Assembly: GCA_028386065.3 (NCBI GenBank)
Contig: JAKUCV010001739.1
Coordinates: 94,355-158,354, forward strand
Reading direction: 5' to 3'
From: Turnera subulata
Lineage: Eukaryota > Streptophyta > Magnoliopsida > Malpighiales > Passifloraceae
DNA: 64,000 nucleotides
In this document: positions 22,485-33,528 of the stretch, one piece after another
Layout of the letters: each line of letters begins with the position of its first letter
Position numbering within the stretch: position 1 is the stretch's first letter
Notes under the pieces: generated by a model
What the model was told of the DNA's origin: nothing
The model's input: only the letters and a program-made list of their open reading frames with translations
Databases searched by the model: none
Made by a program: the position numbers and the translations under genes

Positions 22485-23905
22485 ATTCCCTCCAAGGTGG
22501 TTCGGACTTTGGTTCAGATTCAACGTGGCTTTCTTTGGGGGGGAACATCTGGGAAAAGACGGTTTTGTCTTGTTCCTTGGCGCAAGGTTATCCTACCGAA
22601 GTCTAAGGGGCGACTAGGAGTGCAGGATTTGGTTTCTAAGAATGTGAGTCTATTATTAAAATGGTACTGGCGATTTCATGTGGATGACTCCTTATTTTGG
22701 CGTCGTCTGGTTTATGCCAAGTACGTGTCTCCCTCTTCTTCTTTCACTCACTCCTTTAACTTGTCTTGCCTCTCACCCGTCTGGTCCTCCATCCTTCGTT
22801 GTTGCTTGGCTGCGGGGGATCACAGTTCGGTTCTAGGGGATGGTGTTGTTTTGTCCCTTGGTTGTGGTAGTAGGGTGAGCTTCTGGTCGGACCCTTGGTC
22901 GGCTTTTGGACGTCACAAGGACCAGTTCGACGCCTGTATCAGCTTTTCACCTCCCCGGATATCTCGGTGGCCTCTATACTCTCTTCCGATTCCACGTTGG
23001 CCGAAAACTGCAGCTGGTGGTGCCGAGAATTATATGCGTGGGAGAAGGAGGACTGCTTGGCTTTACAGGCTGCTCTAGCTGAGATCGAGTTAGCTCGCGA
23101 CTGGGAGGACAGCTGGAGGTGGTTGTGAGATACTTTCGGTCTGTATACGACTCAATCCGGCTATCTCTTTCTCTGTCGGGGGCTGTCTTTCTCCTCCTAT
23201 CGCCCTCTAACCTGGTTGAACATTGCCCCACCGAAAGTCGAGGCTTTTTTTGTGGCTGGCTCTGAATGATGGACTGGCTGTTCGTGCAGCTCTTTTTCAA
23301 CGAGACATTGTGACTTTGGGAGGGTCCTTCTGCCCGTTCTGCACGCGTAGCTTGGAAGATATCCCTCACCTCTTCTTGCATTGTCGCTTGGCTACAACCA
23401 TTTGGCAGAAGTTATGTGCTTGGTGGGGGGTAGTTTGGATTGCCCTAGATCATTGGAGACCTGGTTTGTCCAATGGCCTTCCCTATCAGGGTCAAGACAT
23501 AACCAGATTGCTTGGATGTTGTTGGGGTTGTCCACACTATGGTCGCTTTGGTTAGCCAGGAATGCGCGGGTCTTCACCGGCACGCCAGTACATGTAGGTC
23601 CTCTGTTCGATCTCATTCTTTTACGGGCATTCTACTGGTGTTCAATCTCATTCTTTTACGGGCATTCTACTGGTTTAAGGCCCTTCATCCACAACTTCCA
23701 TACACTGCAAGTGTCATTCTTTCCTCCTCAGAGTTCTTCCGGTTGTGGTCTAGTATCAAGTTTATTTGCATGCAATTCACCTAACCTAACGTGTATTTGG
23801 GGTTGTGTTTTACAGTCTCTCCAATAATTGTGGGTGTTTTTTACTTTCATTACCTGATGTAAATAATATGATATATCAATAAAATATCGATTAGCATAAA
23901 AAAAA
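22484..23905 (+). pseudogene. LINE ORF2 C-terminal half with zf-RVT, ending in poly(A)
   Basis: Reads RGFLWGGTSGKRRFCLVPWRKV and LGVQDLVSKNVSLLLKWYWRF, the region just after the RT of plant L1-like elements. The zf-RVT domain follows (PPKVEAFFVWLALNDGLAVRA and CPFCTRSLEDIPHLFLHCRLA, 23225-23400). Frames change near 22930 and a TGA occurs near 23126. A 35-bp-period tandem duplication lies at 23606-23675. The 3' end has AATAAA-like sequence and an A10 tract (about 23899-23908), a normal LINE tail. It cannot function. Confidence 0.85.
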
Positions 23906-24140
23906 AAGTAGAATTAAAATTGTATAAAATGTCATGAAAAGGGAAGTAAACCCACTTGAAAATAATATATACTATATACCTTGGTTTAAACTTAAACTTA
24001 AAATAAAATTTCATGGCTATATATATGTATTGATCACAACAAGACAAAGCCATGTCTTCTTTTGCTACATAGCAAATGGAAAATTGTTGGTTTTGTTAAG
24101 TGTACTTGTTACATAATCAGTAAACTATACCTTGGTTGAT
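23906..24140. other. AT-rich spacer, nothing recognised
   Basis: No feature I can support between the LINE poly(A) tail and the candidate exons. Confidence 0.4.
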
Positions 24141-24378
24141 CTAAGTTGCTGCAGAGATGCCTCCAGCTGATGGGGCCAGTTGCTCAAGCTCCTTTGTACT
24201 TAATGGGGCCAAGTCTTCCCAAGAAGGTTCCTACATAAACATGTATAGAATTCATGATCAAGTGGTCAAAATTATAATGACACTACCATGTCAGTTTATC
24301 TTCTAATGAAAATACTACTTACGCTCACAGTTTGAGATCCTTTGAACCATAAATGCTTAAGAACGAGCTTTGGCAAAA
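24141..24378 (-). other. Two candidate 3' exons of an unidentified minus-strand gene or remnant
   Basis: On the minus strand, 24378-24323 reads open in one phase (LPKLVLKHLWFKGSQTVS). It is followed by a good donor (GTAAGTAG), an intron of 92 bases ending TTTATGTAG, and a second segment 24230-24141 that continues in phase (EPSWEDLAPLSTKELEQL) to TAG. An acceptor-like TTACAG precedes the first segment. The in-phase join across consensus splice sites is the main support. I do not recognise the protein, and upstream exons could not be joined with confidence. It could be a real gene end, a pseudogene or chance. Confidence 0.35.
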
Positions 24379-24888
24379 CTGTAATTGCCATTGATCAAAA
24401 AATAAAGACAAGTTGAGTGTGATATGCAAAGCAATAATGTCACAGTAGCTCTGTGATTGTTGTAATGCCTCCACGGCAGCTTTTAACTTCAAAGACTTAA
24501 ACAGTCGTTGATCTGCTTTAACTTCAAATACTCCTAATCCTAATCCTAACAACAAAATTGAGCAAAAGTTGCTGCTAAAATAAAACTTAATGGAGAGAGA
24601 TCAAAAACTTGACAACTGATTCAGCAAGACAACAAGTGTTAAAGACATCAAAGCAGCAAATGACGCATACAAGGCTAGCTGGGAAGAAAATAGAATATAT
24701 GTAAACTCCAACAGCTAGAATCTACATGGAAGTAATTTTGGTTCAAGCATTTCATCAAGCAGCTAAAAATTCCCGCAAAATCAGCAAGAGCAATGAAATT
24801 CTCCAACATACTTTTGCCTCTTCTTTCATCTTCACAACATAAATTCTCAATGAATTAAGCAGATATACAGTCAAAGTATCAAGCTGAG

Positions 24889-25480
24889 AAACACAAAAGG
24901 CAAGCTAGAAAGCAAATATAAAACATGGAGAGAGAAAGGGAAGGATTATGACGAATTGAGTTTTGGAGTTGAGCTTCTGGGCGGCCCCGGACTTTGAAGC
25001 AACTAGGCTCAATAGGTGACCAACTAACTAGTGGGTAACTTGTTCTTTGCAGCACACAACGTGATGGATGAACCAGCAATCGGTCTTTGAGGAAATGCCT
25101 TTGGCGAAACTGAAAGGAACAGCAAAAGAAAAAAAGAAAAGAGCACCATAAATGAAGAGACACATTTAACAATAAGAGAGACGGAATTGGGGGGCAAAAG
25201 GACTCACATAAGCCAGGGAAGTTTCAACGAAAGCATGCTCTGAGGAGGAAGTTTTCTCGTCGCCAGGAGGAGTAATGCAGGGCAAGCACGCATTTGTAAG
25301 CAGTCCATTAACGCAGTTTATACTCCCGCTTGACACCTCGACGGCCGACAGTGGCCTCACCGCCGTCTTCTACTCGTCGAGGAATACACGGCTGGGACAG
25401 CAGGATCGGATGTAGGCCGTCACGGGAACAGCGTCGTCGTGGACGCTGTGAAACTCGTTGCAGTGCTCCGATTGAGAAAA
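24889..25480 (-). pseudogene. Possible gene remnant with one intron and an in-frame stop
   Basis: Minus-strand reading from about 25480 gives a cysteine-containing frame (HDDAVPVTAYIRSCCPSRVF), a TAG near 25371, then VRPLSAVEVSSGSINCVNG and on to SLAY at a GTGAGT donor (about 25208). After an intron with a polypyrimidine tract and TTTCAG acceptor (about 25111) it resumes in phase as FRQRHFLKDRLLVHPSRC and ends in TGA near 24889. No family is recognised. It may be an older part of the locus at 24.1 kb, but the link is not demonstrated. Confidence 0.3.
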
Positions 25481-25489
25481 TATAAAATG

Positions 25490-26501
25490 GGGCAGCAATG
25501 ACTTTTAAATAGGGCCGGGTGGAGAAATAAATTGATGAGGAAAAAGAGATCAGTTTTTTGAAATTTTTGGGGGAAAATTTGCTTACGGAGAAAGCCGCAA
25601 GTGGAATGTAAGAAAAGTGTTCTTACGACTAGCCGTAGGCATACGATTTCAAATTAATTTCGGCCTTTTGAATGCTTGCGCCGTCTTTACGGACTTCTTC
25701 CATAAGCAACTACCGTAAGGAAAAGCCTGGAAATTGGTAGTGATAATTGGTTTCATTCACTTTCATTGACATTTAATGATGTGCATTGGAGAGGGACTGC
25801 TAAACGATTCACTGTTTGGAAGTGCATCTGAAGAGGAAGAGGCTTTTGTGAATGAATTAACTATACTAAGAAATTTTGAAGAATCTGAGGCCATTGTTGC
25901 GGTTAAGCTCTGGCTCTGCTACCATATGAAAAATAATAGACATGAGAATTTGTTGTGAGCTCAATCTATCAACACTCTTAATCCGATGACTTGATAACAC
26001 TAGACTTCCTAATAAGATAGGAGGTTTACGACTAATCAAACTTGAATCCCTATGATAAAATTTACCATACTCATTAGAACTCTGTGGGATTATTTCCTAG
26101 AACAAAAGGGTTAGTGTAGGCATTAAAAAAGAATTATGAATTTATTTCTTCGGCATCATAATTTAAAATATTTCTTTTCATTTATTGGGGCATGTACCGT
26201 AGGGACCAATAGCGAAAAACTAATTTTATTTCTAAGCCTACAAGTTTTTGAAACTAGTGGGGAAGATATGAACGCATGTATAGGGTGAGGTTCTCTTTTA
26301 CAAATTCTTAATCTTAATATCTACAAGGCCATTAAAAGTCAAACATATATATTGCGGGTTTTTTTCCCCTTTTGGGGGAATGAGATAACTCTGTCAATTT
26401 AATCCCGAAAACATGCATAATTAGCACATGAGGAAGAAGAATCCAAGGATGATTTTTATTTCTTTCTCAATTATTAGTCAAAAGGCATACATTTTGGAAT
26501 G
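25490..26501. other. Spacer downstream of DEFL-1, no gene recognised
   Basis: Contains a 60-codon plus-strand frame (25776-25958) without known motifs and AT-rich sequence. Nothing supportable. Confidence 0.4.
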
Positions 26502-27219
26502 TTAATTAAATTTTGCATGACATGGATTTCCTTTGGGAACTTTCCAATAGCAATAACAATTAAAGTCTTCTCTGGCGGGATTTGGTACGCATTCTCCCCT
26601 CCAGTTTTTCTGTTTCTGAGCACACTTTGTGGGGCAAGTTCTTGGGCTGCAATCACCATATATCAAAAGTTCCCGACAGTCCTTTTCCTCTTCTGCATAA
26701 CTTAGAGGCACAACACATGCAACTGCAAAAAACAAAGCAAATGGTAATATTGTGAATTAATTAAAAAGTAATAACCGAAATATGTTTTATGGCTCAGTTT
26801 TTGGCCGGAAATTGAATGTCATAAGAAAATGAAATGTAGTGTTTTATCCAAATACAATATAGTAAGTCCTTCTTTGTGGAAACAAGAACTTATTACCGAA
26901 ACAATAAGTCTCGAAAAAATATAAGTTGGAGAAGAAACTAGAAAAAGATCCAAATAAAAGAAATTATAATTGAGGCTCTGCATTCATATAATTTAATTTC
27001 TTGATGAGTATGATGCTGAAAAAATGAAAGCAATTTCAACCAAAAAAAAAAGAAAAGAAACTGTACGAGAAATTATAAATTTAGAATCGAATAGAAAGTA
27101 ATAAGGAGAACCTGAATTCTCTCAATTTGTTTTTTTTTTTTTAAAAAAAAAGAGTATGGAGAAGAACCTGAAAAGATAAGAGCAATGAGAATGAAATGGA
27201 TGAAAGAAATCTTCGCCAT
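26502..27219 (-). CDS. Defensin-like (DEFL) secreted cysteine-rich peptide, DEFL-1
   Basis: Two exons: 27219-27168 (ATG at 27219) and 26722-26502 (TAA at 26504-26502), joined by a 445-bp intron with GT donor and TTTTTTGCAG acceptor. Product is 90 residues. Residues 1-27 form a hydrophobic signal peptide (MAKISFIHFILIALIF..., likely cleaved after SYA). The mature part has eight cysteines spaced C-x8-C-x4-C-x3-C-x10-C-x10-C-x1-C-x9-C. The C-x3-C and C-x-C pairs fit the cysteine-stabilised alpha-beta fold of plant defensin-like proteins. The intron within the signal-peptide region is also typical of the family. Expected role is a secreted antimicrobial or signalling peptide; target unknown. TATA-like CTATAATATATG lies near 27285 and TTATATATAATA near 27300. 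No defects seen. Expression is untested. Confidence 0.85.
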
Positions 27220-27282
27220 CTGAGCAACAAAAGGTGACAGGAATTTCTTATACTTGGGAAGATGGTATTTGTTTATGGTCAT

Positions 27283-27312
27283 ATATTATAGTGAGCTATT
27301 ATATATAATGCT
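27283..27312 (-). promoter_or_regulatory. TATA-like sequence upstream of DEFL-1
   Basis: On the minus strand ATTATATATAATAG and CACTATAATATATG lie about 70-90 bases upstream of the DEFL-1 ATG, a plausible core promoter position. AT-rich background lowers the specificity. Confidence 0.4.
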
Positions 27313-28318
27313 ACGAAGTATAGTCAGAATGCATTATAAATGTGAAGAAATTAATACAAAATGAAACGGATGATTGATGGTGCTTCAAATAGGATAACAA
27401 ATCGATTATTTTGAATAAGTTATTTGATTAGAATTCGGTATTATAAATTAAGAGAGTAAAATTTTAAATTTTGGAAGCTGATAACTAAATTTAGCAAATT
27501 TTTTAAAAGGTCTAGATTGATCTTTTTATTTAAAGAAATAATTTTTTTAGTTAATTTCCTATAATTATGCATTACACTATAATTAAAAGAAAATCATGAT
27601 GAAAGATTTATTTTCTTATTTAAAATTTAAATAATAAAATTCTCGAAACAGATTGTTAACTAATCTTGGTGGACATTATTATAAGCATAAAATTATTTTT
27701 AAAAATTCAAATTAAATCCATTAATTTATAGTGGTGCAAATTTAGAATACGAGTGTTCTTCTGAGTCTGCTTGTGAAAAATTATTTCACCATTATCAAAA
27801 CCTCACAAAAGATTAAATTCACTATAATTCTCTCTATTTGTAACTGTTGAGAGAGAATGGGTGAAAATACTGGTATTAATATTACTAATTGTTAAAATAG
27901 TACCAAAAAAAAAAAGAAGACGAGCTTATATAGATTTTATGTTAAATATATATAAAAAAACAAATTATACACTAATTGCGTAGGTAGCTAGACAATAATC
28001 ATGCCGGGATTACAATATTGTTTCCTCAATCATAGGCATTAATTGGCTAATCTTCTTCAGCTTTGGGTGTTAATGTGGGCATTGACTTCCATGCCAACAC
28101 TAAATTTAACATTAAATATGTTATCATTTTCATTAGATATGGTAAAATATGATAACACACAATTATAGGAAATTAACTCAAAAAATTATTTCTTCAAATA
28201 AAGTTAAAAAATTTAGACATTAAATTTGAAATATTACTTCCTTTTCTATATAGTTGTCCTTAGGGTACAAGATTAAAAAAAATCCACATACAAAAACACG
28301 AGCGAGCTTGAACTTGTT
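27313..28318. other. AT-rich intergenic DNA between DEFL-1 and the LINE
   Basis: No gene or clear element. Upstream regulatory sequence of DEFL-1 may lie here. Confidence 0.4.
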
Positions 28319-28392
28319 TAAATTTTCACATGACGAACCGGAGCCATCAAATGCTTAAATTTTCGCATGACGAACCGGAGCCATCAAATGCT
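28319..28392. repeat. 37-bp tandem duplication
   Basis: 28319-28355 is repeated at 28356-28392 with one difference (CACATGACG versus CGCATGACG). Each unit contains ACGAACCGGAGCCATCAAAT. Confidence 0.95.
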
Positions 28393-28629
28393 CGACTCGG
28401 CTCAGCTCATTTGTAGCCCTACAGACCGTAATTGATAACAATATAAGATAAATTCTTTTTACCATTGTTTGATTATTTTGGGGACAAATGAAAATTCGTC
28501 ACACAAAATTATCATAAATTTTTTTTTGGAAGGGTGACTAACTTAAATGAAAACAATTACATATGTCAATTCTACTGATAATTTTTTTTTTTTTTTTTGA
28601 GGGTGAAAGCATTCACTGCATTTCATTAA

Positions 28630-29277
28630 TCATAGGTAGCCAAAATCATCTCGAACCAGCTGCTCAATGGAAGCTGGTAAAGAGGTTGTCCAAGAAGTAA
28701 AAGGAGTACTACTAGATGGCCACCGACTTAAAGCATCAGCGACCTTATTACATAATCTAGGAACATAGCATGAAAAGCAATCTGAAAAGGAAGATGATAA
28801 ATGAAGAATATCAGAGATAAGCTGGCCAAATTGTGAAGGACCGGAGCGCCGAGCTTTGATTGCAGTGATGACTTCTAGGCAGTCAGACTCCAATATAATC
28901 CTGTCCAACTGCATAGAGTGAGCCAACTGTAAACCCAACCGGATACACATAGCTTCTCCATCCCGACTAGAGTAGCGAGATTGGAGCAAAGAAGCCTGAG
29001 CAGCAAGAATAGAGCCTTGAACATCACCCACCGCGACACAAAAACCCGAGCCATCAGGTAAGTTAGACACGTCCGTATTGATTTTGACAAAACCAGCAGG
29101 AGGAGGTGTCCAATGGGAAGGCCGAGCAGGGATATTTCTTGGGGCCGAAACCACCTGAGCTTGCTGATACTGAATAAGAAGAGAGGTAGCATGTTGAATA
29201 ATGGTCACTATGGGAGAGCTGCGAGCTTGGAAGATTAACATGTTTCTATCTTTCCACATGCTCCATAGCATCATCAA
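28630..29277 (-). pseudogene. LINE-2 ORF2 C-terminal RNase H domain
   Basis: RVT_3-type RNase H found at the end of plant L1-like ORF2. Motifs are PPAGFVKINTDVSN (first aspartate), SSRDGEAMCIRLGLQLA (glutamate; the usual ...EAEA... context is altered), RIILESDCLEVI (aspartate) and the final VPRLCNKVADALSR. The frame is open for 215 codons to the natural stop just before the poly(A) tail, and is the best preserved piece of this LINE. Confidence 0.88.
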
Positions 29278-29285
29278 GATACGCT

Positions 29286-30735
29286 CTAGAACCCCCAGTC
29301 ATGCGTCGTGGCTATATGATGAAGCCATTCCCCACATGTGTGAGTACCAGTAGGTGGTAAGACAAGAGGAAACGGCCAATTTCTCCAGACATCCTTAGCC
29401 CAATCACATTCAACAAAGAGGTGCATATCATTCTCCACAGTTTGATTACATCTAGGACAGGTGCTATCAATAGGAACATGACGAGAGAGTAGATTCGCAC
29501 GCACAGGAAGGACATTAGTGCAAACCTTCCAAGCAAAAGTTTTGACTTGGGGCGGGATAGACAAATGCCACAAGCCATGCCACCATGATCTCATGACGCC
29601 ATCAGTACCCCCTTCCCATGTACGAATTTGAGGGCAAATACTATTGAGGGCTACCTTGTACCCTGTCTTGACAGAATACTCACCTGAACTTGTATGAAAC
29701 CATGCAAAAACTATCATGATTGGCACCAGGAACTAGCGGGATACTCTTGATCATGCTAGCTTCCTCCTCCGTAAAAATCTGATCAACTACGGCCCGATTC
29801 CAATCCCCACAGTTAGGATCAATGAGGTCATTAACCGTTGCAGTACTTGGAAGTATAGAGATAGGAGATTCCACCTGCATACGGCCTTCACGAGGTAACC
29901 AATGATCCCTCCAAATAGAAGTATCACGACCGTCCCCAATAGTACGAATCAAGCCTTGCTACAAAATATGTCGGGCCCCAACTATGCTATGCCATGTATA
30001 ACTAGGTTGGTAACCAACCTGAGCATTCAGAAAAGTGCGTGGATAGTACCTAGCTTTGAGAATACGACCAAGCAGACTAGTACTGTCCGTAAGCAAACGG
30101 TAGCCTTGTTTAGCCAAAAAAGCCAAGTTGGTAGCCTCAAACACTCAAAAACCCATACCTCCTACCGTTTTAGAACAACAAAGTCGCTCCCAAGAAATCC
30201 AATGAATGCGCCTTCGACCATCCCTACTCCCCCACCAGAACTAACGAACTAAACTTTCAAGTTTAGAACATATAGAGTCTGGAAGCCTGAAGCAACTCAT
30301 TAAATAATTAGGGATGGATTGCACAATAGATTTTACGAAAATCTCCCTTCCCGCATCCGTCAAAAACTTTTCCTTCCACTGCCCCATTATCTTTGCTACA
30401 CGATCACACACAGCTGAAAAGATTAATTTCTTGGACCTTCCAACTAATGCTGGTAGGCCTAGATATTTATCTAAAGTATCCACTGCCTTGACACCCAAAT
30501 CCCCTTGGATTGTAGATTGTAACTCATCAGGAACATTACGGCTAAAGAATACTTCAGATTTATCTAGATTAATCTTTTGCCCAGATGCAACCGCATAACT
30601 GTGAAGCAAAGTACAAATAAAGCCTGCTTCCCTCCTTGTAGCTCGAGCGAACAATATACTATCATCCGCGAAAAATAAATGTGACACTTGAGGAGCATTC
30701 CGGCAAACCTGTACACCATGTAAGTGGCTCCAGCC
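29286..30735 (-). pseudogene. LINE-2 ORF2: RT C-terminal half, linker and zf-RVT
   Basis: Begins VSHLFFADDSILFARA (catalytic F-A-D-D, about 30670-30690), then SGQKINLDKSEVFFS, YLGLPALVGRSKK, MGQWKEKFLTDAGREIFVKS and IPNYLMSCFRLP, all standard LINE blocks. A stop near 30241 precedes FWWGSRDGRRRIHWI. Further stops lie near 30145 and 29959. zf-RVT is seen in PPQVKTFAWKVCTNVLPVR and CPRCNQTVENDMHLFVECDW (29400-29570). Inactive. Confidence 0.88.
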
Positions 30736-31277
30736 TTTCGAGCCATCAACGAGCCCCTCACCAAGGGTTTCCTCACATCAAACAACAATCTGAAACGAAC
30801 ATATTTTCCCCTCTTTAGGTTGCAATTTTCTTCCAACCCCTAAAACTCACCAATCTTACTTGCAAGGGCAGCCACTAATTTTTCCAAACGTGAGTTAAAG
30901 GGTATATCGTAAACCCTAACCTATCGCGTTCCCTACCCAACCCGGAAGCAGATGCCATGATTTCATCCCGTAGACAGAGAGATCAAATCCCAAACATTGT
31001 AAAAACACAAGAACAACCAGAAATCTAGAAACCCTAGGGCAACCTAGGGAGAAAAGCCTTTGAAAAAAAGGAGAAAACCCTAAAGGGAGTAAAACTCGGA
31101 GAAGCGAGAGGAACCCCGAAAAAAAGGGAGCTATATGTATCTTTTTTTAGCCGACTTTTCATGATAAAATTTCTACGAACAAATTATTTGGAGGTGGATA
31201 ATTGTCACATAAAAATTTCATCATGAAAATTGGAACAAAAAAAATTGAGGGAACAATTTAGTGAGAAAAAAAAAAAG

Positions 31278-32209
31278 GATTGATTGCTTTTTAACCACCT
31301 GAACTTTTGGTCAAACGGATTTAACCACCTTAACTAAAAAAATAGGGATAAAGGTACCATGAACTTTGTTTTTTAAGATTTAACCACCCGAACTAAAGAC
31401 TTAACCACCTAAACTAAAAAAATATGGATATAGGTACCTCAAACTTTGTTTTTGTAAGATTTAACTCTCTCCACCCACAAATTCACAAATTTTTAACATT
31501 ATTCCCTTTTTTCTTCTCCTATTTTATTTTTGCTCCGATTTAAAAATCCAACAAAAATAAAATATTTATTTGAAAAAAAAAGAAAAGTGAATTGTTTTTA
31601 ATCATTTTTCTTTTCTCAAATAAATATTGTTTTTATTTTTTTAAAATGGGTGTAATAAAAAGAAATCATTAAGTCATTTTAACTTTTAAAAACTCCCTTA
31701 TCACTCCAAAAACAAACATCAATATTCTTTAAAATTTTTGAAATCTTTCATTAAAAAATATGAAATTTATTGAACTAATTTTAAGATCTCCTACATATTT
31801 TTTTCCATTTTAGAAGAATATCTTTGTTTGTTGTGATAAAAAAGCTAACTGATATAATAATTTTTGATTTGTCCTCCAGAAAATTTATCTCTTTTTTCTG
31901 GGTTTATCTTTTAAAGTAATGGTATTTTTTTGACGTGATACATTTTTAAATCAGATAAAAAAATAAAATAGGAGAAAAAGGAGAATAATATTAAAAAAAT
32001 GTGAAATTATGGGTATAGGGGGTTATATCTTACAAAAACAAAATTTGAGATACCTCTATCCTGATTTCTTTAGTTCAGGTGGTTAAATCTTTAGTGTAGT
32101 TGGTTAAATCTTACAAAAACAAAGTTCAAGGTACCTCTATCTCGGTTTTTTTAGTTCAGGTGGTTAAATCCATTTGACCAAAAGTTCAGATGGTTAAAAA
32201 GTAATTAAC
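31278..32209. mobile_element. Non-autonomous TIR transposon, 0.93 kb, Mutator-type signature
   Basis: About 200 bases at each end are inverted copies: the left end has TTTTTAACCACCTGAACTTT and GGTCAAACGGATTTAACC; the right end has the matching GGTTAAATCCATTTGACC and AAAGTTCAGATGGTTAAAAA. GTGAGAAAA plus an A run occurs directly before the left end (31261) and directly after the right end (32210-32220). This is consistent with a 9-11-bp target duplication blurred by the A tract. No coding capacity. Each arm itself contains two imperfect repeats of the TTTAACCACC...ACTTTGTTTTTGTAAGA block. Confidence 0.8.
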
Positions 32210-32453
32210 GTGAGAAAAAATTACTGCACGAAGTAAGAGTTACCAATAAATGAATGATAGATGATACATTGTATTTATCGTTGTATAATAATAAAATGGG
32301 AAAAAATTATTTGGTTAGTCTTATATCATCACACAAAAAGAATCTAAATTTTGGTGTCTAATTCTGTTTCAAACGCTGTCTATAACAAATTCTAGAAAGT
32401 GTCTCATATTGTGCTATAGCTAAGCAGACCTTACATTCCCTAGAGTTGTATCC

Positions 32454-33154
32454 ATTGTTGTCAAAACCCGTCTCGGCCGGTTAAACCTGGATACTCAGCA
32501 CTCGGAAACTAAGCCGGGCCAAAAGTACCTCTGGGTTTTAGTATCTCATGACCCAGCCGGGTCAGGACGGGATTCTCGGATTCTCCGGTTTTTAGCAATC
32601 CGTCACCGGGTTTGACAGATTGAATAAATCTTCATTTGATTTCTTTAGACGTTGAAGTGCAAAATCAGTGCCGCTGCACAATGTTTTGCTAATAAAAAAA
32701 AAAAAAGAGGATAGGAAGGCAGCCACAAATTGTGAAACCCTAATTTCTTTTTCTTCCCAATTTAGAGATTCCACTAAGTACAACAACACATAGTTGACTC
32801 AAGATAAAGATTTGAACGAGGAAGAAGAAAAGGGAAAAGAAATTTTTGGATAGATCCCATTCATAAACAAAGTAGAGCATGGATACAAATATGTTCTGGT
32901 TTGGTTTTATTCCTTCCTTATTTCGCATTGATTGTTGCTTCTAGTTGTCGATGTCGAGGAAAAAAATTGGTGCTTATAAAGTAATGGAATCATTGCAGTT
33001 CAAAAATACCTAATACCTTACTATCTAAAATATAAATATTATTTAGTAATTAAAACCGGTTGAATCCTAGTTTATCCCAGTTAACCTTCTTAACCCATGA
33101 CTCGTTAGTAAAATTGGGTCAATGGATGGGCAGGGTTTAACAACCTTGGTTGTA
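32454..33154. mobile_element. hAT-like MITE, 0.7 kb, 8-bp TSD
   Basis: TTGTATCC flanks both sides (32446-32453 and 33155-33162), the 8-bp duplication typical of hAT elements. Ends are imperfect inverted repeats (left TTGTTGTCAAAACCC; right GGGTTTAACAACC near 33133-33145), though the right end extends several bases further. A long interior with no transposase. Confidence 0.5.
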
Positions 33155-33222
33155 TTGTATCCTCCGAACAAACTTGACTAATTCCACCATAGGGTGTTGA
33201 GAAGAATAGATAGAATAGTTTG

Positions 33223-33528
33223 GAGAAATTTTATGGTGGGGACTCCCCAAGTTTGATTTGTTGTAGACTTGATCTTAAATTCAGTTCTATTAGGAATAAT
33301 TAAACCATATAAGTATATATATTGAATGTGCAGATTTACTTCCTAAATAATACACAATAAATAACGAAATAATATAAATTTTAGGAGATGAATGGGGAAC
33401 CTATAAGGTAAATTGGAGAAATAAATAAATCTTAGAATGGAAAGAGCGAACAATCAAAGGTAATTTATTAACATAAATAGGGGTCTACAACAAATCAAAC
33501 TTGGGGAGTCCCCACCATAAAATTTCTC
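33223..33528. mobile_element. MITE, 306 bp, 10-bp TSD (copy 1)
   Basis: Terminal inverted repeats of about 46 bp (GAGAAATTTTATGGTGGGGA... inverted at 33483-33528) with near-perfect pairing. GAATAGTTTG occurs immediately before (33213-33222) and after (33529-33538). The TSD length suggests a Mutator-type parent. It sits inside the RNase H relic at 33.5-34.1 kb. A second copy is at 38415. Confidence 0.92.

Larger units (their letters stand above)
28575..30958 (-). mobile_element. L1-like LINE (LINE-2) with large internal deletion
   Basis: On the plus strand an 18-base T run (about 28583-28600) is the poly(A) tail of a minus-strand LINE. Upstream of it come, in reverse order, an RNase H domain (28630-29277), zf-RVT (29286-29726), linker and RT C-terminal half (29680-30735), and a short ORF1 piece (30958 to about 30740). 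ORF1 contains RFRLLFDVRKPLVRGS, the end of the DUF4283-type domain of plant LINE ORF1. It joins abruptly to ORF2 at the RT F-F-A-D-D box, so the rest of ORF1, the endonuclease and most of the RT are missing. Stop codons near 30241, 30145, 29959 and 29283 split the rest. The 5' boundary is uncertain (about 30958-31140). Confidence 0.9.

Noticed and set aside
25583..25735. Short inverted repeat CTTACGG...CCGTAAG as a MITE
   Set aside because: Only about 8 bases pair, and no target duplication was found.
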